From positions 1 to 9,958 of the forward strand of contig WJXE01000050.1 of assembly GCA_009665115.1 (NCBI GenBank): DNA of 9,958 bases. Direction: 5' to 3'. A model generated the notes under the pieces. It searched no databases. It saw only the letters and a program-made list of their open reading frames with translations, and was not told the origin of the DNA. A program made the translations under genes and the position numbers. Position 1 is the stretch's first letter; each line of letters begins with the position of its first letter. Below are positions 1-6,578 of the stretch, one piece after another. The stretch comes from Nitrosopumilales archaeon (GTDB taxonomy: Archaea > Thermoproteota > Nitrososphaeria > Nitrososphaerales > Nitrososphaeraceae).

Positions 1-49
1 CAATTATAGTCTTATTGGTAGTTTGTTTTCCATCATTGTCATCACTCAT
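1..49 (-). CDS. Possible 5' end of a gene running off the left edge
   Basis: An ATG at 49-47 on the minus strand opens a frame that stays open to the window edge and reads MSDDNDGKQTTNKTII. It begins 42 bases after the stop of the cupin gene in the same direction, so the two could be co-transcribed. The acidic, polar start is typical of small soluble archaeal proteins, but 16 codons are too few to name a family. No ribosome binding site is visible before it. It could equally be chance. Confidence 0.3.
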   Translation of the reverse strand, partial: MSDDNDGKQTTNKTII

Positions 50-91
50 TGTGCTGCGAAGACTAATATCAATTCGTACGAAAAATTCTAT

Positions 92-406
92 CTATTTTCC
101 TAATGCATAGAAGATTAGGAGATCTCTAGTATTTCCATGGAATCTATACTCACTTCCAGCTGGAACAAAGATGGATGTTCCCTGTTTGATAGGATGATTT
201 TTGTAGTTTAAATTGATAAAGCCGTTACCTTCGATAATATAGTAAACCTCGTCCGCAGAATGTGGTTCTTGCGTATCAATCTCACCAGGATGTAATCTGA
301 TGATGCCAGCCTGAATACCTCTTGTGGTTATAAAATCTACAAAGTAGCCACCACTCGTTTCTTCAAGTTCAGAAAGAAGATCTTTTAGTTCAGATGGGTT
401 TTTCAT
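92..406 (-). CDS. Small single-domain cupin protein
   Basis: This 104-residue protein is a single cupin beta-barrel. The first cupin motif starts at G41 and continues with E47, H49 (in EPHSADE), E53 and G60; the usual first histidine of the HxH pair is replaced by E47. The second motif lies at residues 76-90 (QGTSIFVPAGSEYRFH), with P82, G84 and the third ligand H90. H49, E53 and H90, perhaps with E47, would bind a metal ion. The length fits a minimal cupin, so the gene looks complete. Cupins of this size include dioxygenases, isomerases and sugar- or ligand-binding proteins, and nothing here says which. There is no signal peptide, so it should be cytosolic. A TATA-like element lies about 30 bases before the ATG. 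A decayed paralogue sits 250 bases upstream in the same direction. Confidence 0.88.
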   Translation of the reverse strand: MKNPSELKDLLSELEETSGGYFVDFITTRGIQAGIIRLHPGEIDTQEPHSADEVYYIIEGNGFINLNYKNHPIKQGTSIFVPAGSEYRFHGNTRDLLIFYALGK

Positions 407-427
407 TAAAAATATCTGAATCTAAAA

Positions 428-444
428 CGATTATAATTTTATAT
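428..444 (-). promoter_or_regulatory. TATA box of the cupin gene
   Basis: On the minus strand this stretch reads roughly GATATAAAATTATAA. It sits about 24-38 bases before the cupin ATG, with no ribosome binding site in between. That fits an archaeal TATA box driving a leaderless or nearly leaderless transcript. It also overlaps the end of the upstream interrupted ORF. Confidence 0.5.
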
Positions 445-627
445 CCCCAGTGCCTCTGCAGCAAGAATATAAATCAGCGCACGAGTCGACCGTTTTGCTG
501 CCTCCACAAGATAACACAACGATAACGCTAACGTATAATGGATCTAGTCGTGGGCCTCACGAACACATTCCATTTCATCAATAATGTGACACTTATCATC
601 AGAACGACCACAATTATTACATACCAT
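439..627 (-). pseudogene. Small Cys-containing ORF interrupted by one in-frame TAG
   Basis: From ATG at 627 the frame encodes 27 residues, beginning MVCNNCGRSDDKC, with cysteines at 3, 6, 13 and 21. The CxxC pair followed by two more cysteines could bind zinc. It stops at TAG (546-544). Reading through the stop in the same frame gives another 34 codons to TAA at 441-439. That second part looks like protein: it contains LCYLVEAAKRSTRAL and ends YILAAEALGI, an amphipathic helix pattern. The simplest reading is one small protein of about 62 residues broken by a nonsense change. A separate 27-residue zinc micro-protein, or stop-codon readthrough, are alternatives. I do not recognise the family. 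It lies between the intact and the decayed cupin on the same strand. Confidence 0.45.
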
Positions 628-654
628 TTGATTTTAGTATCAAGATATAGACCG

Positions 655-921
655 TTATACTATTAGAAGGAAGAGAACTTGTAACAAGCTCCTCGTGAGG
701 TCGCTCACACGACAGTAATTTATCCTTCTAGCCATAATTACATAATATAATTCGTCTGTTGCGTGCGGCTGTTGATTATCCTTCTCGCCTCGTTTCAGCC
801 GAATTATACCAATAGCTGTAGAGTTTGAACTTAAAAGAGTAAGGAAATAGCTATTTATATTATCAAGTTTAGAAAGGATTTCAGAAAGTTTAAAGATTTC
901 TACTCTATTATCTTGTGGCAT
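655..921 (-). pseudogene. Truncated second cupin paralogue
   Basis: The first 62 residues align well with the intact cupin at 92-406. Both share the GIIRL block, and GEKDNQQPHATDELYYVI here matches GEIDTQEPHSADEVYYII there, including the ligands H53 and E57. From residue 63 (about base 735) the similarity stops. The conserved glycine turn is replaced by MARRINYC and the rest is unrelated, ending in a hydrophobic tail. The second cupin motif with the third histidine is absent, and I cannot find it in the other two frames downstream. The protein therefore lacks half of the barrel and a metal ligand and is probably non-functional. The start at 921 is supported by a T-rich/TATA-like stretch (TTTTTAAGAAAT) about 25 bases upstream, so it may still be transcribed. 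It is a local duplicate or independently acquired paralogue. Confidence 0.7.
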
Positions 922-1132
922 ATAATCTGTTTATGTGAAAGATTTCTTAAAAACTTTAGGTGATAATAATAGCAGTTGAAAAAATAGTCTATTACGATAT
1001 CTTAACTGCGCAGACACTTGTGATAATAGAACATAGGTTGGATCGACATACAGGAAGTTGCGTGAATTGATAACAATGACTTCAAAGATGCTGGCATGAT
1101 TAATGTGCATGCGGATGGATATTGTTTGATGA

Positions 1133-1543
1133 GCAGATTTGCATAAAATCGATCTGGAACACCCCAAGGCTGTTGAGGACGCGCTCCGGAATGAGCGAAT
1201 GGCTTGCGATCAGGTGTTCTATCATTTAAGTTATCGCGGGACCGAACTGCGTCTACTGTAGTGCTGCACTGACAATGAATAGCTGTGATGGGGTAGCACC
1301 ATTTGGACACGGCAATTTTCCTTTCCCACAAAGTGCAAGCGGGCGAGTACTAGCGAGGATCGCTGGGCGACACGGCCGGACTCCAGGACAAGTTGCGCTT
1401 AACTTTCTGACTCGCCATCCTTCCATATCGCGATTCCCAAGACCAGCCGGCCGGAGCAAATAAAGAAATACTTAGCAAAGAAATCGAGTCTCGGAAAGGA
1501 TCTGCAGCCAATTTACGCTCGGCTGACAGAAATCTGTTCATGA
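1133..1543 (+). pseudogene. Aldo/keto reductase remnant, multiply frameshifted
   Basis: Pieces of the C-terminal half of an aldo/keto reductase (NADPH-dependent carbonyl reductase, TIM barrel) lie in order on the plus strand in different frames. Bases 1139-1258 contain ERMACDQVFYHLSYRGTEL, then a TAG; this matches the family's 'ACNQVLYHL' strand. Bases 1278-1310 give IAVMG and then, after a shift, APFGHGNFP. Bases 1311-1430 give ASGRVLARIAGRHGRTPGQ and then VALNFLTRHPS, the classic 'KTPAQVALNWL' helix. One more shift near 1430 leads to IAIPKTSRPEQIKKYL, the cofactor-binding segment, and the frame ends at TGA 1541-1543. The N-terminal half with the catalytic Asp/Tyr/Lys is missing. Bases 1321-1440 are 57% GC by my count, clearly above the neighbours, which suggests transfer from a GC-richer donor followed by decay. 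Confidence 0.82.
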
Positions 1544-2036
1544 AAAAGGCTAAATGAATGGTATAGCATTCTAATACGATTAATGCCAAGGGACAGCTCT
1601 TCCCAATTAAGCCTTTAATTATCCCACTCTTATTTTCGCAGCAAAAACTAATCGAATATTGGGAGGACAAGTCTATAAACGAATGGAATTGTTTTGAAGC
1701 TTCCGATCAGTAGTCATCGATCCAAATTTAATACAATTATGTGCCCCGAATGTAACCCGAACTCAAAAGTCTATCTAATCTACATAATTTGCATTCGTTT
1801 TTCCAGACTAGTTTCAGAATACCTTTATCCTTACATATGTTGTTCGAAGCGTTACAGGTGTAGCTTTGGTCTTATGAGTGTCAGAAACAGGTGCGACAAA
1901 CGGTATTAGGATTGAGAAATAAAGAGCGTTTGGTTCTGCCATATACATCCAGCCGAGCGTTACCATCAATTAATTATGGATTAAGGTCTGATGAGTTAAT
2001 AGCTAAAGTGTACACATACATATTTATTATTATTTT
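1544..2036. other. Spacer without a convincing gene
   Basis: Open frames here are short. The longest plus-strand one (1694-1909, TTG start, 71 codons) is rich in Tyr, Cys, Ile and Arg, has no conserved-looking pattern and no start signal. I see no tRNA, inverted-repeat element or decayed protein that I can name. The last 25 bases are AT-rich and hold the promoter of the next gene. Confidence 0.5.
2017..2032 (+). promoter_or_regulatory. TATA-like promoter of the membrane protein gene
   Basis: The stretch ATATTTATTATTATTT lies about 26-41 bases before the ATG at 2058, with no Shine-Dalgarno sequence before that ATG. This spacing fits a leaderless transcript starting at or near 2058 and favours that ATG over the TTG at 2037. 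Confidence 0.4.
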
Positions 2037-2057
2037 TTGGTATCACAGGTAACAATA

Positions 2058-2636
2058 ATGGTGTTGTACGGACTTTTATGCAGCCTTGGTATTAAGGGCG
2101 GATTGCTGATCGGCACTACGGCTGCTGAGATATTGACATCATACTGGCATTCAAGACATAACGAATCGTCACCTCCCAAGGTGTATTTTTTCAATAGAAG
2201 AATACATCATGGAGAAATAGGCGCATTGTTGGGATTATCTTCGTTGTTCTTAAGAGGAACCTCATTTCCAACTGCGGCCGCGGCAATTCTTACAGGCATG
2301 GGAATAGGACTTGTTAAGGACGACTATCTGGATATTATGGATTGGTTTAAGCTCACGAAGAAGAAAAACGTAGATCAAAAACAAATACGAATACCAACAA
2401 CGAAACAGGAAAAAGAACGGGTCACAATGAGAGTAAATGAACGTCATGATACTTGTAAGAAACCAGAAGAAAGACGTTCGGTTATTGCTGATAGAGTAAG
2501 TACTACCAATATAGACAAAAATGCCATTCTTGAACCTTTAAGAAAACATATACGAAACCTAATACACACACAATCTCAAACAATAAAACAGATTGAATTA
2601 CAAATAAAAGAGACACAGAAACACCTCCTTGGTTGA
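2058..2636 (+). CDS. Membrane-anchored protein of unknown function with a charged C-terminal tail
   Basis: From ATG 2058 the protein has 192 residues; a TTG at 2037 would add seven. Counting from the TTG, a hydrophobic segment covers residues 5-33 and a second covers about 60-93. Both are rich in Gly and Ala, so there are probably two membrane helices or one helix plus a hairpin. Between them is FFNRRIHHGEIG (51-62). After the second helix comes an acidic/aromatic patch, DDYLDIMDWF (95-104). Paired His/Glu and Asp clusters flanking membrane helices could bind a metal or form a small enzyme site, but I cannot name a family with confidence; distantly similar His-His-Gly/Asp-rich small membrane proteins occur in other archaea. 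Residues 105-199 are very hydrophilic and Lys/Glu-rich, and the last 35 residues (LEPLRKHIRNLIHTQ onwards) look like an amphipathic or coiled-coil helix. No operon partner is close. Confidence 0.75.
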   Translation: MVLYGLLCSLGIKGGLLIGTTAAEILTSYWHSRHNESSPPKVYFFNRRIHHGEIGALLGLSSLFLRGTSFPTAAAAILTGMGIGLVKDDYLDIMDWFKLTKKKNVDQKQIRIPTTKQEKERVTMRVNERHDTCKKPEERRSVIADRVSTTNIDKNAILEPLRKHIRNLIHTQSQTIKQIELQIKETQKHLLG

Positions 2637-3028
2637 TTAGGTCATCCCTGTGCCAATCACATCGCCGAGACAGAGGCCTCTGCAAATAGCCCAGCCCTGT
2701 GCACAGCTAGGATATCTTAGACACAGTGAATAAATTAAATCAAATATATTGATAGAATGAATGAGTTAAGGGCTCAAGTAATTCAGGAGCGGCTTATTGA
2801 TGTAGGAATTCAAAATACTGAGTCAGTCTAGTTATATCTACAATTTAATTATTTATTTCCAAATAATATGTTAAGTTAGTTTAGTCAGCGTTCTTACTAT
2901 GTGGTATATAGGAGTACTTAATGGTTGTAATCCCTCTTAAGCCTGAGAAGACATAAATCAACAGCAGGACGGAAAAACCGCGGATAAATAATGCCGATAT
3001 TGAGGCATTGTTGAGTCGCTAGCATGAG
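2637..3028. other. Convergent spacer with two palindromes and a micro-ORF
   Basis: This spacer separates two convergent genes. It begins with a GC-richer patch holding two perfect palindromes, CAGAGGCCTCTG (2671-2682) and CTGTGCACAG (2697-2706), and a direct repeat CCCTGTGC (2646-2653 and 2695-2702). Further on, ATG 2757 to TAG 2831 encodes 24 residues (contains ELRAQVIQERLIDVGI) behind an AT-rich stretch. This is helix-like but too short to trust. The remainder shows nothing. Confidence 0.4.
2671..2706. repeat. Pair of perfect short palindromes
   Basis: CAGAGGCCTCTG (12 bases) and CTGTGCACAG (10 bases) are both perfect inverted repeats without spacer, 14 bases apart. They lie 35-70 bases after the stop codon of the upstream gene. 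They may form part of a transcription end signal or a protein binding site, but no T-run follows on either strand. Confidence 0.4.
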
Positions 3029-3664
3029 TCAGCAAGACCTATCGTTTTGGTCACCTATATAATCTAATAATGAATTTCTCTCCTGGTTTCCCATTTTTTT
3101 AATTTTCTCGGACAAGCTAGAAAGGTCCTCTTCCAATACGTGTAGTAGATTTTTGTTGTAAATTGCAGCAGCTGGATGGATTGTTATCAGATACTCTTGA
3201 CCGTTTCTTTTTATGATTTTTCCTCTATTCTCTTTGATTGATTTTCCACCAAGAATAGATGTATAGGCGGTAGCTCCCAAAAGACAAATGATTCTTGGTG
3301 CAATAAGAGAAATCTGCCTATCCAGATAAGGTCTACATGCTGAACGTTCGTCGTCTTCAGGTACCCTGTTCCCAGGAGGTCGACATTTTATTATATTGGT
3401 TATGAAAACCTGAGACCTCTCTATCCCAGCTTTTTGTAATGCTTCATCTAAAATACGTCCTGCGACGCCTACAAACGGCCTTCCCTTCTCATCTTCGTTT
3501 TTTCCTGGTGCCTCCCCAATAAAAATTACCTTTGCTGAAATCTGTCCTTCTCCTGGTACAGCGTTCTTTCTGCTTCTTGAAAGTTTGCAAAGTGGGCATT
3601 CAATGACCTCACTTGCAATTTTTTCTAACGTGTCATTCGAAATGTTATGAGCAGTTGCTACCAT
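3029..3664 (-). CDS. Family 4 uracil-DNA glycosylase (iron-sulfur type)
   Basis: The enzyme removes uracil from DNA, arising from cytosine deamination or dUTP incorporation, and starts base-excision repair. The 211 residues show the family 4 hallmarks. Motif A is GEAPGKNEDEKGRPFVG at 50-66, where E51 and the following glycine-rich loop hold the active site and F64 would stack on uracil. Motif B is HPAA at 163-166, the minor-groove loop with its histidine. Four cysteines at 23, 26, 94 and 110 (CPLC, and KCRPPGNR followed by SAC) are the expected [4Fe-4S] ligands. The length is normal for the family and the protein is cytosolic. The start is supported by a GAGG ribosome binding site about six bases before the ATG (on the minus strand GTGAGGATAAATG), unlike its leaderless-looking neighbours. 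No operon partner lies close by. Confidence 0.96.
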   Translation of the reverse strand: MVATAHNISNDTLEKIASEVIECPLCKLSRSRKNAVPGEGQISAKVIFIGEAPGKNEDEKGRPFVGVAGRILDEALQKAGIERSQVFITNIIKCRPPGNRVPEDDERSACRPYLDRQISLIAPRIICLLGATAYTSILGGKSIKENRGKIIKRNGQEYLITIHPAAAIYNKNLLHVLEEDLSSLSEKIKKMGNQERNSLLDYIGDQNDRSC

Positions 3665-4070
3665 TTATCCTCACGTGTTCCAAAGGGTTGATATCCAAAC
3701 GCGTCTACAGATAATAATGATGTTGTTGCTTTGCTTAGCACACTTGACTTCGAATTAAATGACAATACATCTGTACTACTTAAGTACGTTCCTTCACGAT
3801 ACAATACGAGATGCAGGAAAAGCTTAGGAACCTATTCCCTAATTAACTCTACTGCGTAACTATCCTATCGATATACCATTCGGATTGCCGTAATGGGGCG
3901 TAAATCATGTTGTTAGACGCTATTATCACTCTCAACTGATTCGACAAACGAGTCTAGACTTTTGACAGACATGTTTATGGCCTACATACTTGACTGATCC
4001 GGTTAAAGCAATCTTGTGCGTACCTGGCAACAAGAAATAAGAGAATCACGGCTGAAAAGGAGGGAAGTTA
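3665..4070. other. Spacer, no gene seen until the strong Shine-Dalgarno site
   Basis: All frames are broken by frequent stops and I find no peptide that looks conserved. No RNA gene fold or repeat is visible. The last 16 bases hold AAAAGGAGGG (4055-4064), a Shine-Dalgarno sequence for the ATG at 4071. Confidence 0.5.
4055..4065 (+). promoter_or_regulatory. Strong Shine-Dalgarno sequence
   Basis: AAAAGGAGGGA is close to a full complement of the 3' end of archaeal 16S rRNA and sits six bases before ATG 4071. It is the best ribosome binding site in the window, yet the frame behind it closes after 18 codons, which suggests a broken gene downstream. Confidence 0.45.
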
Positions 4071-4357
4071 ATGACATCAAAGGATAATAGTGCATCTCGC
4101 AATACTAGACATCAATTTGTATATATGTGAACAAAGACGGAAATGATTATACTATTGGGTTAATACAAGATGAGAATTTTAGATCATGACAAAAGTTGAT
4201 GAATCTCATACTATGTTCGTTGATGAATTTACCCAGGCAGTAAATGATGAAACGAGATTGATTGGAAACAGGAATTAACGGAAAGAGGTGGATTGCTGCT
4301 GCAAAGAAAAATAAATCAATATTTGTTGAACTGGAGCTCAGTGATGGAGTGAAGTAG
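4071..4357 (+). pseudogene. Probable small broken gene, three or four frames
   Basis: I do not recognise this gene. Behind the strong Shine-Dalgarno site, ATG 4071 reads MTSKDNSASRNTRHQFVYM and meets TGA. One base shift at that point continues as VNKDGNDYTIGLIQDENFRS to a TGA near 4187. ATG 4186 then opens a third frame containing DESHTMFVDEFTQAVNDE, ending at TAA 4276-4278. A further shift near 4268 gives GINGKRWIAAAKKNKS and ends SIFVELELSDGVK, with TAG at 4355-4357. The pieces follow one another almost without gaps and each has a normal soluble-protein composition. I therefore infer a protein of about 95 residues disrupted by three frameshifts. A real but very short ORF at 4186-4278 (30 residues) is the alternative. 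Confidence 0.4.
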
Positions 4358-4478
4358 GAGAAAGAATAAACTAATCGTGCATAGATTATTCGACCAGGCC
4401 AGTTCTAACAAAGTTACAGCCTGGGGGACATACGGATCTCGTAGTGTAGAATAGAACAGGTAGAAATTATTCAGGTGA

Positions 4479-5225
4479 TTATTGCACATAATTTGTTAGT
4501 AGTCCGTATTTATGCAGCAATTTTCTATGATGCTGAAATTCAGGATCTAGCAACTTGACAATGTTCCAAAATTCTTTCGAGTGATTAAGCTCTATTAGAT
4601 GAGCGAGTTCATGTACAATCACGTAATTTATTAGCTCAACAGGAAGTGAAGCTAAAAGTAAATTAAAGTTCAGATTTCCATTTTTGGAACAACTGGCCCA
4701 CCTTGAATGCTGATCCTTTATTGAAACTCTGTTATATGCTGGAAGTTTTGGGTTCCTCTTCCTAATGAGATCAATACGTTCCGATACTATTTTCTTAGTT
4801 TCTGTGAAATACCATCGCTTAATATCGTCCTTATATCTGCGCCTATCAGTGACATGAAATGTTATAGTTTTTAAGTTATCTGAAACTATTACACAGGATG
4901 CCAGGTCCTTAGTTATTCGAAGATTGTATCTCTTGCCTAGAAAAGAAATTGTGTTTAATTTTAGATTCTCCTCACCACACTCATTCCGGAGTCTCCCATA
5001 GTACTCTGAAGTTTCTAGAATCCACTCTTTTTTGATGTCTAAGAATCTCATTACCTCGTCAATTTCATAATTAATAAATGGAACTACGACATAAAGTCCA
5101 AAGATATTTGCTTTCAAGCATAATTGCTTTGCTCTTTTACTTTTCTTAATTTGTACGCTTAGTATTCTACCGTCTGAGAGATGCACAGGCAAAGACGACA
5201 AGTTTTCGTTATCTTCTTTACTCAT
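4479..5225 (-). CDS. YgjP/SprT-like zinc metallohydrolase (DUF45, M48-type fold)
   Basis: The 248-residue protein belongs to the YgjP-like family (COG1451, DUF45), often annotated as M48-family metallopeptidase; some members have also been reported to have UTP pyrophosphatase activity. The zinc site is HELAH at 205-209 with a likely third ligand H215 in the conserved ELNHSKEFW segment. The family's SRWASCS block is at 174-180 and is followed by the NGNLNFN strand. The N-terminal 100 residues form the usual beta-rich part (KSKRAKQLCLKAN, then the VVVPF strand). The length is typical and there is no signal peptide or membrane segment, so the enzyme is cytosolic. A TATA-like box lies 21-28 bases before the ATG and no ribosome binding site is present, pointing to a leaderless single-gene transcript. 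The natural substrate cannot be read from the sequence. Confidence 0.93.
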   Translation of the reverse strand: MSKEDNENLSSLPVHLSDGRILSVQIKKSKRAKQLCLKANIFGLYVVVPFINYEIDEVMRFLDIKKEWILETSEYYGRLRNECGEENLKLNTISFLGKRYNLRITKDLASCVIVSDNLKTITFHVTDRRRYKDDIKRWYFTETKKIVSERIDLIRKRNPKLPAYNRVSIKDQHSRWASCSKNGNLNFNLLLASLPVELINYVIVHELAHLIELNHSKEFWNIVKLLDPEFQHHRKLLHKYGLLTNYVQ

Positions 5226-5236
5226 TTATTAACGTG

Positions 5237-5253
5237 TATTTTAATATTTTAAA
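5237..5253 (-). promoter_or_regulatory. TATA box of the YgjP-like gene
   Basis: On the minus strand this reads TTTAAAATATTAAAATA. Its TTTAAAAT core is centred about 25 bases before the ATG at 5225. With no Shine-Dalgarno sequence in between, it is well placed for a leaderless archaeal transcript. Confidence 0.55.
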
Positions 5254-5654
5254 TGTAGTCTAAGAGTTGTTTTGTGGTTACATTCTGCTTCCAATTGTGC
5301 GAGGAGCTATCGCAGACCCTCTTCGTGTCGGTAACGAATTATAGCCTTTAGTAGCTACTTTGCGAAACCACGGATGCTATTGTAGGTATGCATTGTTATC
5401 TTACATTATATAATCCAGATCGTCATATGGCGAATGTATAGAAGTGTTATAAAAGAATATCAATGTTTGTCTTACACGCAATTATTGTTACTCATGTCAT
5501 CCTAAGATCGAGATAATACCAAAAGAAGGGCAAGTGAAGAAATTAATCAAATATCATTATGGATATAATAATCAAGAACTAGCAAGAAAACAATAGTATC
5601 CAAGGTTTGTGACTTTAATAGCAAAAACAAAAACAACTAGCAAGATTTTGCTGT
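5254..5654. other. Spacer with a degenerate repeat copy
   Basis: No intact gene is visible. Bases 5278-5385 (minus strand) contain a short peptide frame with PWFRK that pairs with a similar remnant near the right end of the window. Bases 5520-5597 (plus) contain a frame with PKEGQVKKLIKYHYGYN that is closed by TAG, possibly another remnant. The 11-base sequence AACTAGCAAGA occurs twice (near 5578 and 5635), the second time just before the next gene. Confidence 0.4.
5354..5378 (+). repeat. Degenerate repeat, copy 1
   Basis: GCTACTTTGCGAAACCACGG followed by ATGCT closely matches bases 9723-9748 in the same orientation. The core AAACCACGGA(T/C)GCT differs at a single base over 14. On the minus strand both copies encode PWFxK in the same frame. 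Confidence 0.35.
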
Positions 5655-5861
5655 ATGGGTAGAACAATTACTTCTCTTCGAATATCCAGTGTCATAGAAG
5701 TAAAAGAATGGAAAGTATTTCGAAACTCACTAGATATATCAGATAGAAAACTATTTGATCGAATATTTTCTGATGTATACACCAGATATTATATAACAAC
5801 AAATCTATCAAAAAGGAGAAACTACTATTATACTTGCACTATTTTTACGTGTATTTGCTGA
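5655..5861 (+). CDS. Small protein of unknown function (MGRT-start), C-terminus perhaps frameshifted
   Basis: The 68 residues begin MGRTITSLRISSVIE and continue VKEWKVFRNSLDISDRKLF. From memory this resembles a small conserved protein in ammonia-oxidising archaea that starts MGRTIPSFRIA and contains EWKxFRNxLDxSDRKxFD; I could not check this. Its function is unknown. Residues 1-45 look conserved and helical, whereas the last 20 (rich in Tyr, Cys and Thr) do not. In the plus-two frame, the same DNA continues as TIILALFLRVFADIYHRLFG, a better-looking helix, up to a stop at 5911-5913, so the natural C-terminus may have been lost by an indel around 5800-5825. There is no ribosome binding site; a small inverted repeat (AGCAA/TTGCT, 5639-5652) directly precedes the ATG. 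Confidence 0.6.
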   Translation: MGRTITSLRISSVIEVKEWKVFRNSLDISDRKLFDRIFSDVYTRYYITTNLSKRRNYYYTCTIFTCIC

Positions 5862-6073
5862 TATATATCACAGGCTCTTTGGTCGAGGACAGCGCGCGCA
5901 AAGTCAGGACCAATAGCTTGATATGTTGATATTTTTCGCTGGTGCCTTTGATACCTAGCTGCTGGAATTTGTGGAAACGGGTCGTAGCAATGGAGAAATT
6001 CGACTCACATAAAATTTAAGCTACCTGCATGTGAAAACACTAATAGGGCGCGTCCTCTAGCTACCTACTAACT

Positions 6074-6505
6074 ATGGGCAAATCACATTTAGCTCATAAG
6101 AATGAAGAAAAAGAAACACAAGGAGAATTAGTGGTGCAGAAATCAAGCCAAGCCCTTCTTACCCTTGAAGATGTGTGTCCTGTATGGTCTAAGAAAATAA
6201 GGCACCCATTTAACGAAACAGACAAGTCTATAATGTCAAGCGATTCTAAATACTGTTTAGTAGGTGAAGCTTGGGGATTTAGCGGAAGACATGCGGGTTA
6301 CTATATTGCCCCTCTGATTCCTTTTCTTGGGTGCTGGACCTGTGTAACGTATGGACATACGATGGGAAAACTTTCCCGAAAGCGGGAATCACAAATAAGA
6401 GATTTCGAACCTATAATTGCAGATTTTCTAAAACACTGGAATGAAAAGCATAAAAATATCACAGAGAAGCTGAAGAATGGAAGGAAAAAGCATGTCATTT
6501 TCTGA
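6074..6505 (+). CDS. Hypothetical protein with four cysteines and a conserved-looking aromatic core
   Basis: This 143-residue protein has no family that I can name with confidence. It has a charged N-terminus (1-25), then LEDVCPVWSKKIRHPFN (31-47), then CLVGEAWGFSGRHAG (61-75), a hydrophobic stretch ending in CWTC (87-90), and FLKHWNEKH (118-126) before a Lys-rich tail. C35, C61, C87 and C90, perhaps with H121 and H126, could bind a metal ion. The order 'CPVW..., C(L/V)VGEA(W/Y)GF..., HWNEKH' reminds me of small cysteine proteins present in several copies in Nitrososphaera-type genomes, but this is memory only. The middle segment IAPLIPFLGCWTCVTYG is hydrophobic but too polar-flanked to call a transmembrane helix firmly. 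It is followed 73 bases later by another small gene on the same strand, possibly as one unit. Confidence 0.72.
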   Translation: MGKSHLAHKNEEKETQGELVVQKSSQALLTLEDVCPVWSKKIRHPFNETDKSIMSSDSKYCLVGEAWGFSGRHAGYYIAPLIPFLGCWTCVTYGHTMGKLSRKRESQIRDFEPIIADFLKHWNEKHKNITEKLKNGRKKHVIF

Positions 6506-6578
6506 TGACGATATTATGACAAGCTTAGAAATAATTAGATAGGATGAGAAGAACAGTTTACAAAGATTGTCTTAAATA

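Noticed and set aside
445..520. Possible tRNA-like GC-richer patch
   Set aside because: No acceptor stem, T-loop or anticodon arm could be paired, and the minus strand reads as the second half of the interrupted small ORF.
695..708. Hairpin GTGAG-GTCG-CTCAC as a possible terminator or insertion scar
   Set aside because: The stem is only five pairs, with no T-run and no target-site duplication; it lies within the degenerated part of the second cupin and is compatible with chance.
931..1670. Several minus-strand frames of 68-109 codons
   Set aside because: They lie opposite or across the aldo/keto reductase remnant, overlap each other, and have biased, non-conserved compositions (Cys, Ser, Arg, Pro-rich) typical of the reverse of GC-rich coding DNA.
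1694..1909. 71-codon plus-strand frame with TTG start
   Set aside because: It is rich in Tyr, Cys, Arg and Ile without any pattern, has no start signal, and no other feature supports it.
2262..2685. Two minus-strand frames of about 60 codons
   Set aside because: They are antisense to the membrane protein gene and have Phe/Leu/Cys-rich shadow composition.
6301..6498. 65-codon minus-strand frame
   Set aside because: It is antisense to the four-cysteine protein, and its Phe/Ser-rich content mirrors Lys/Glu codons.
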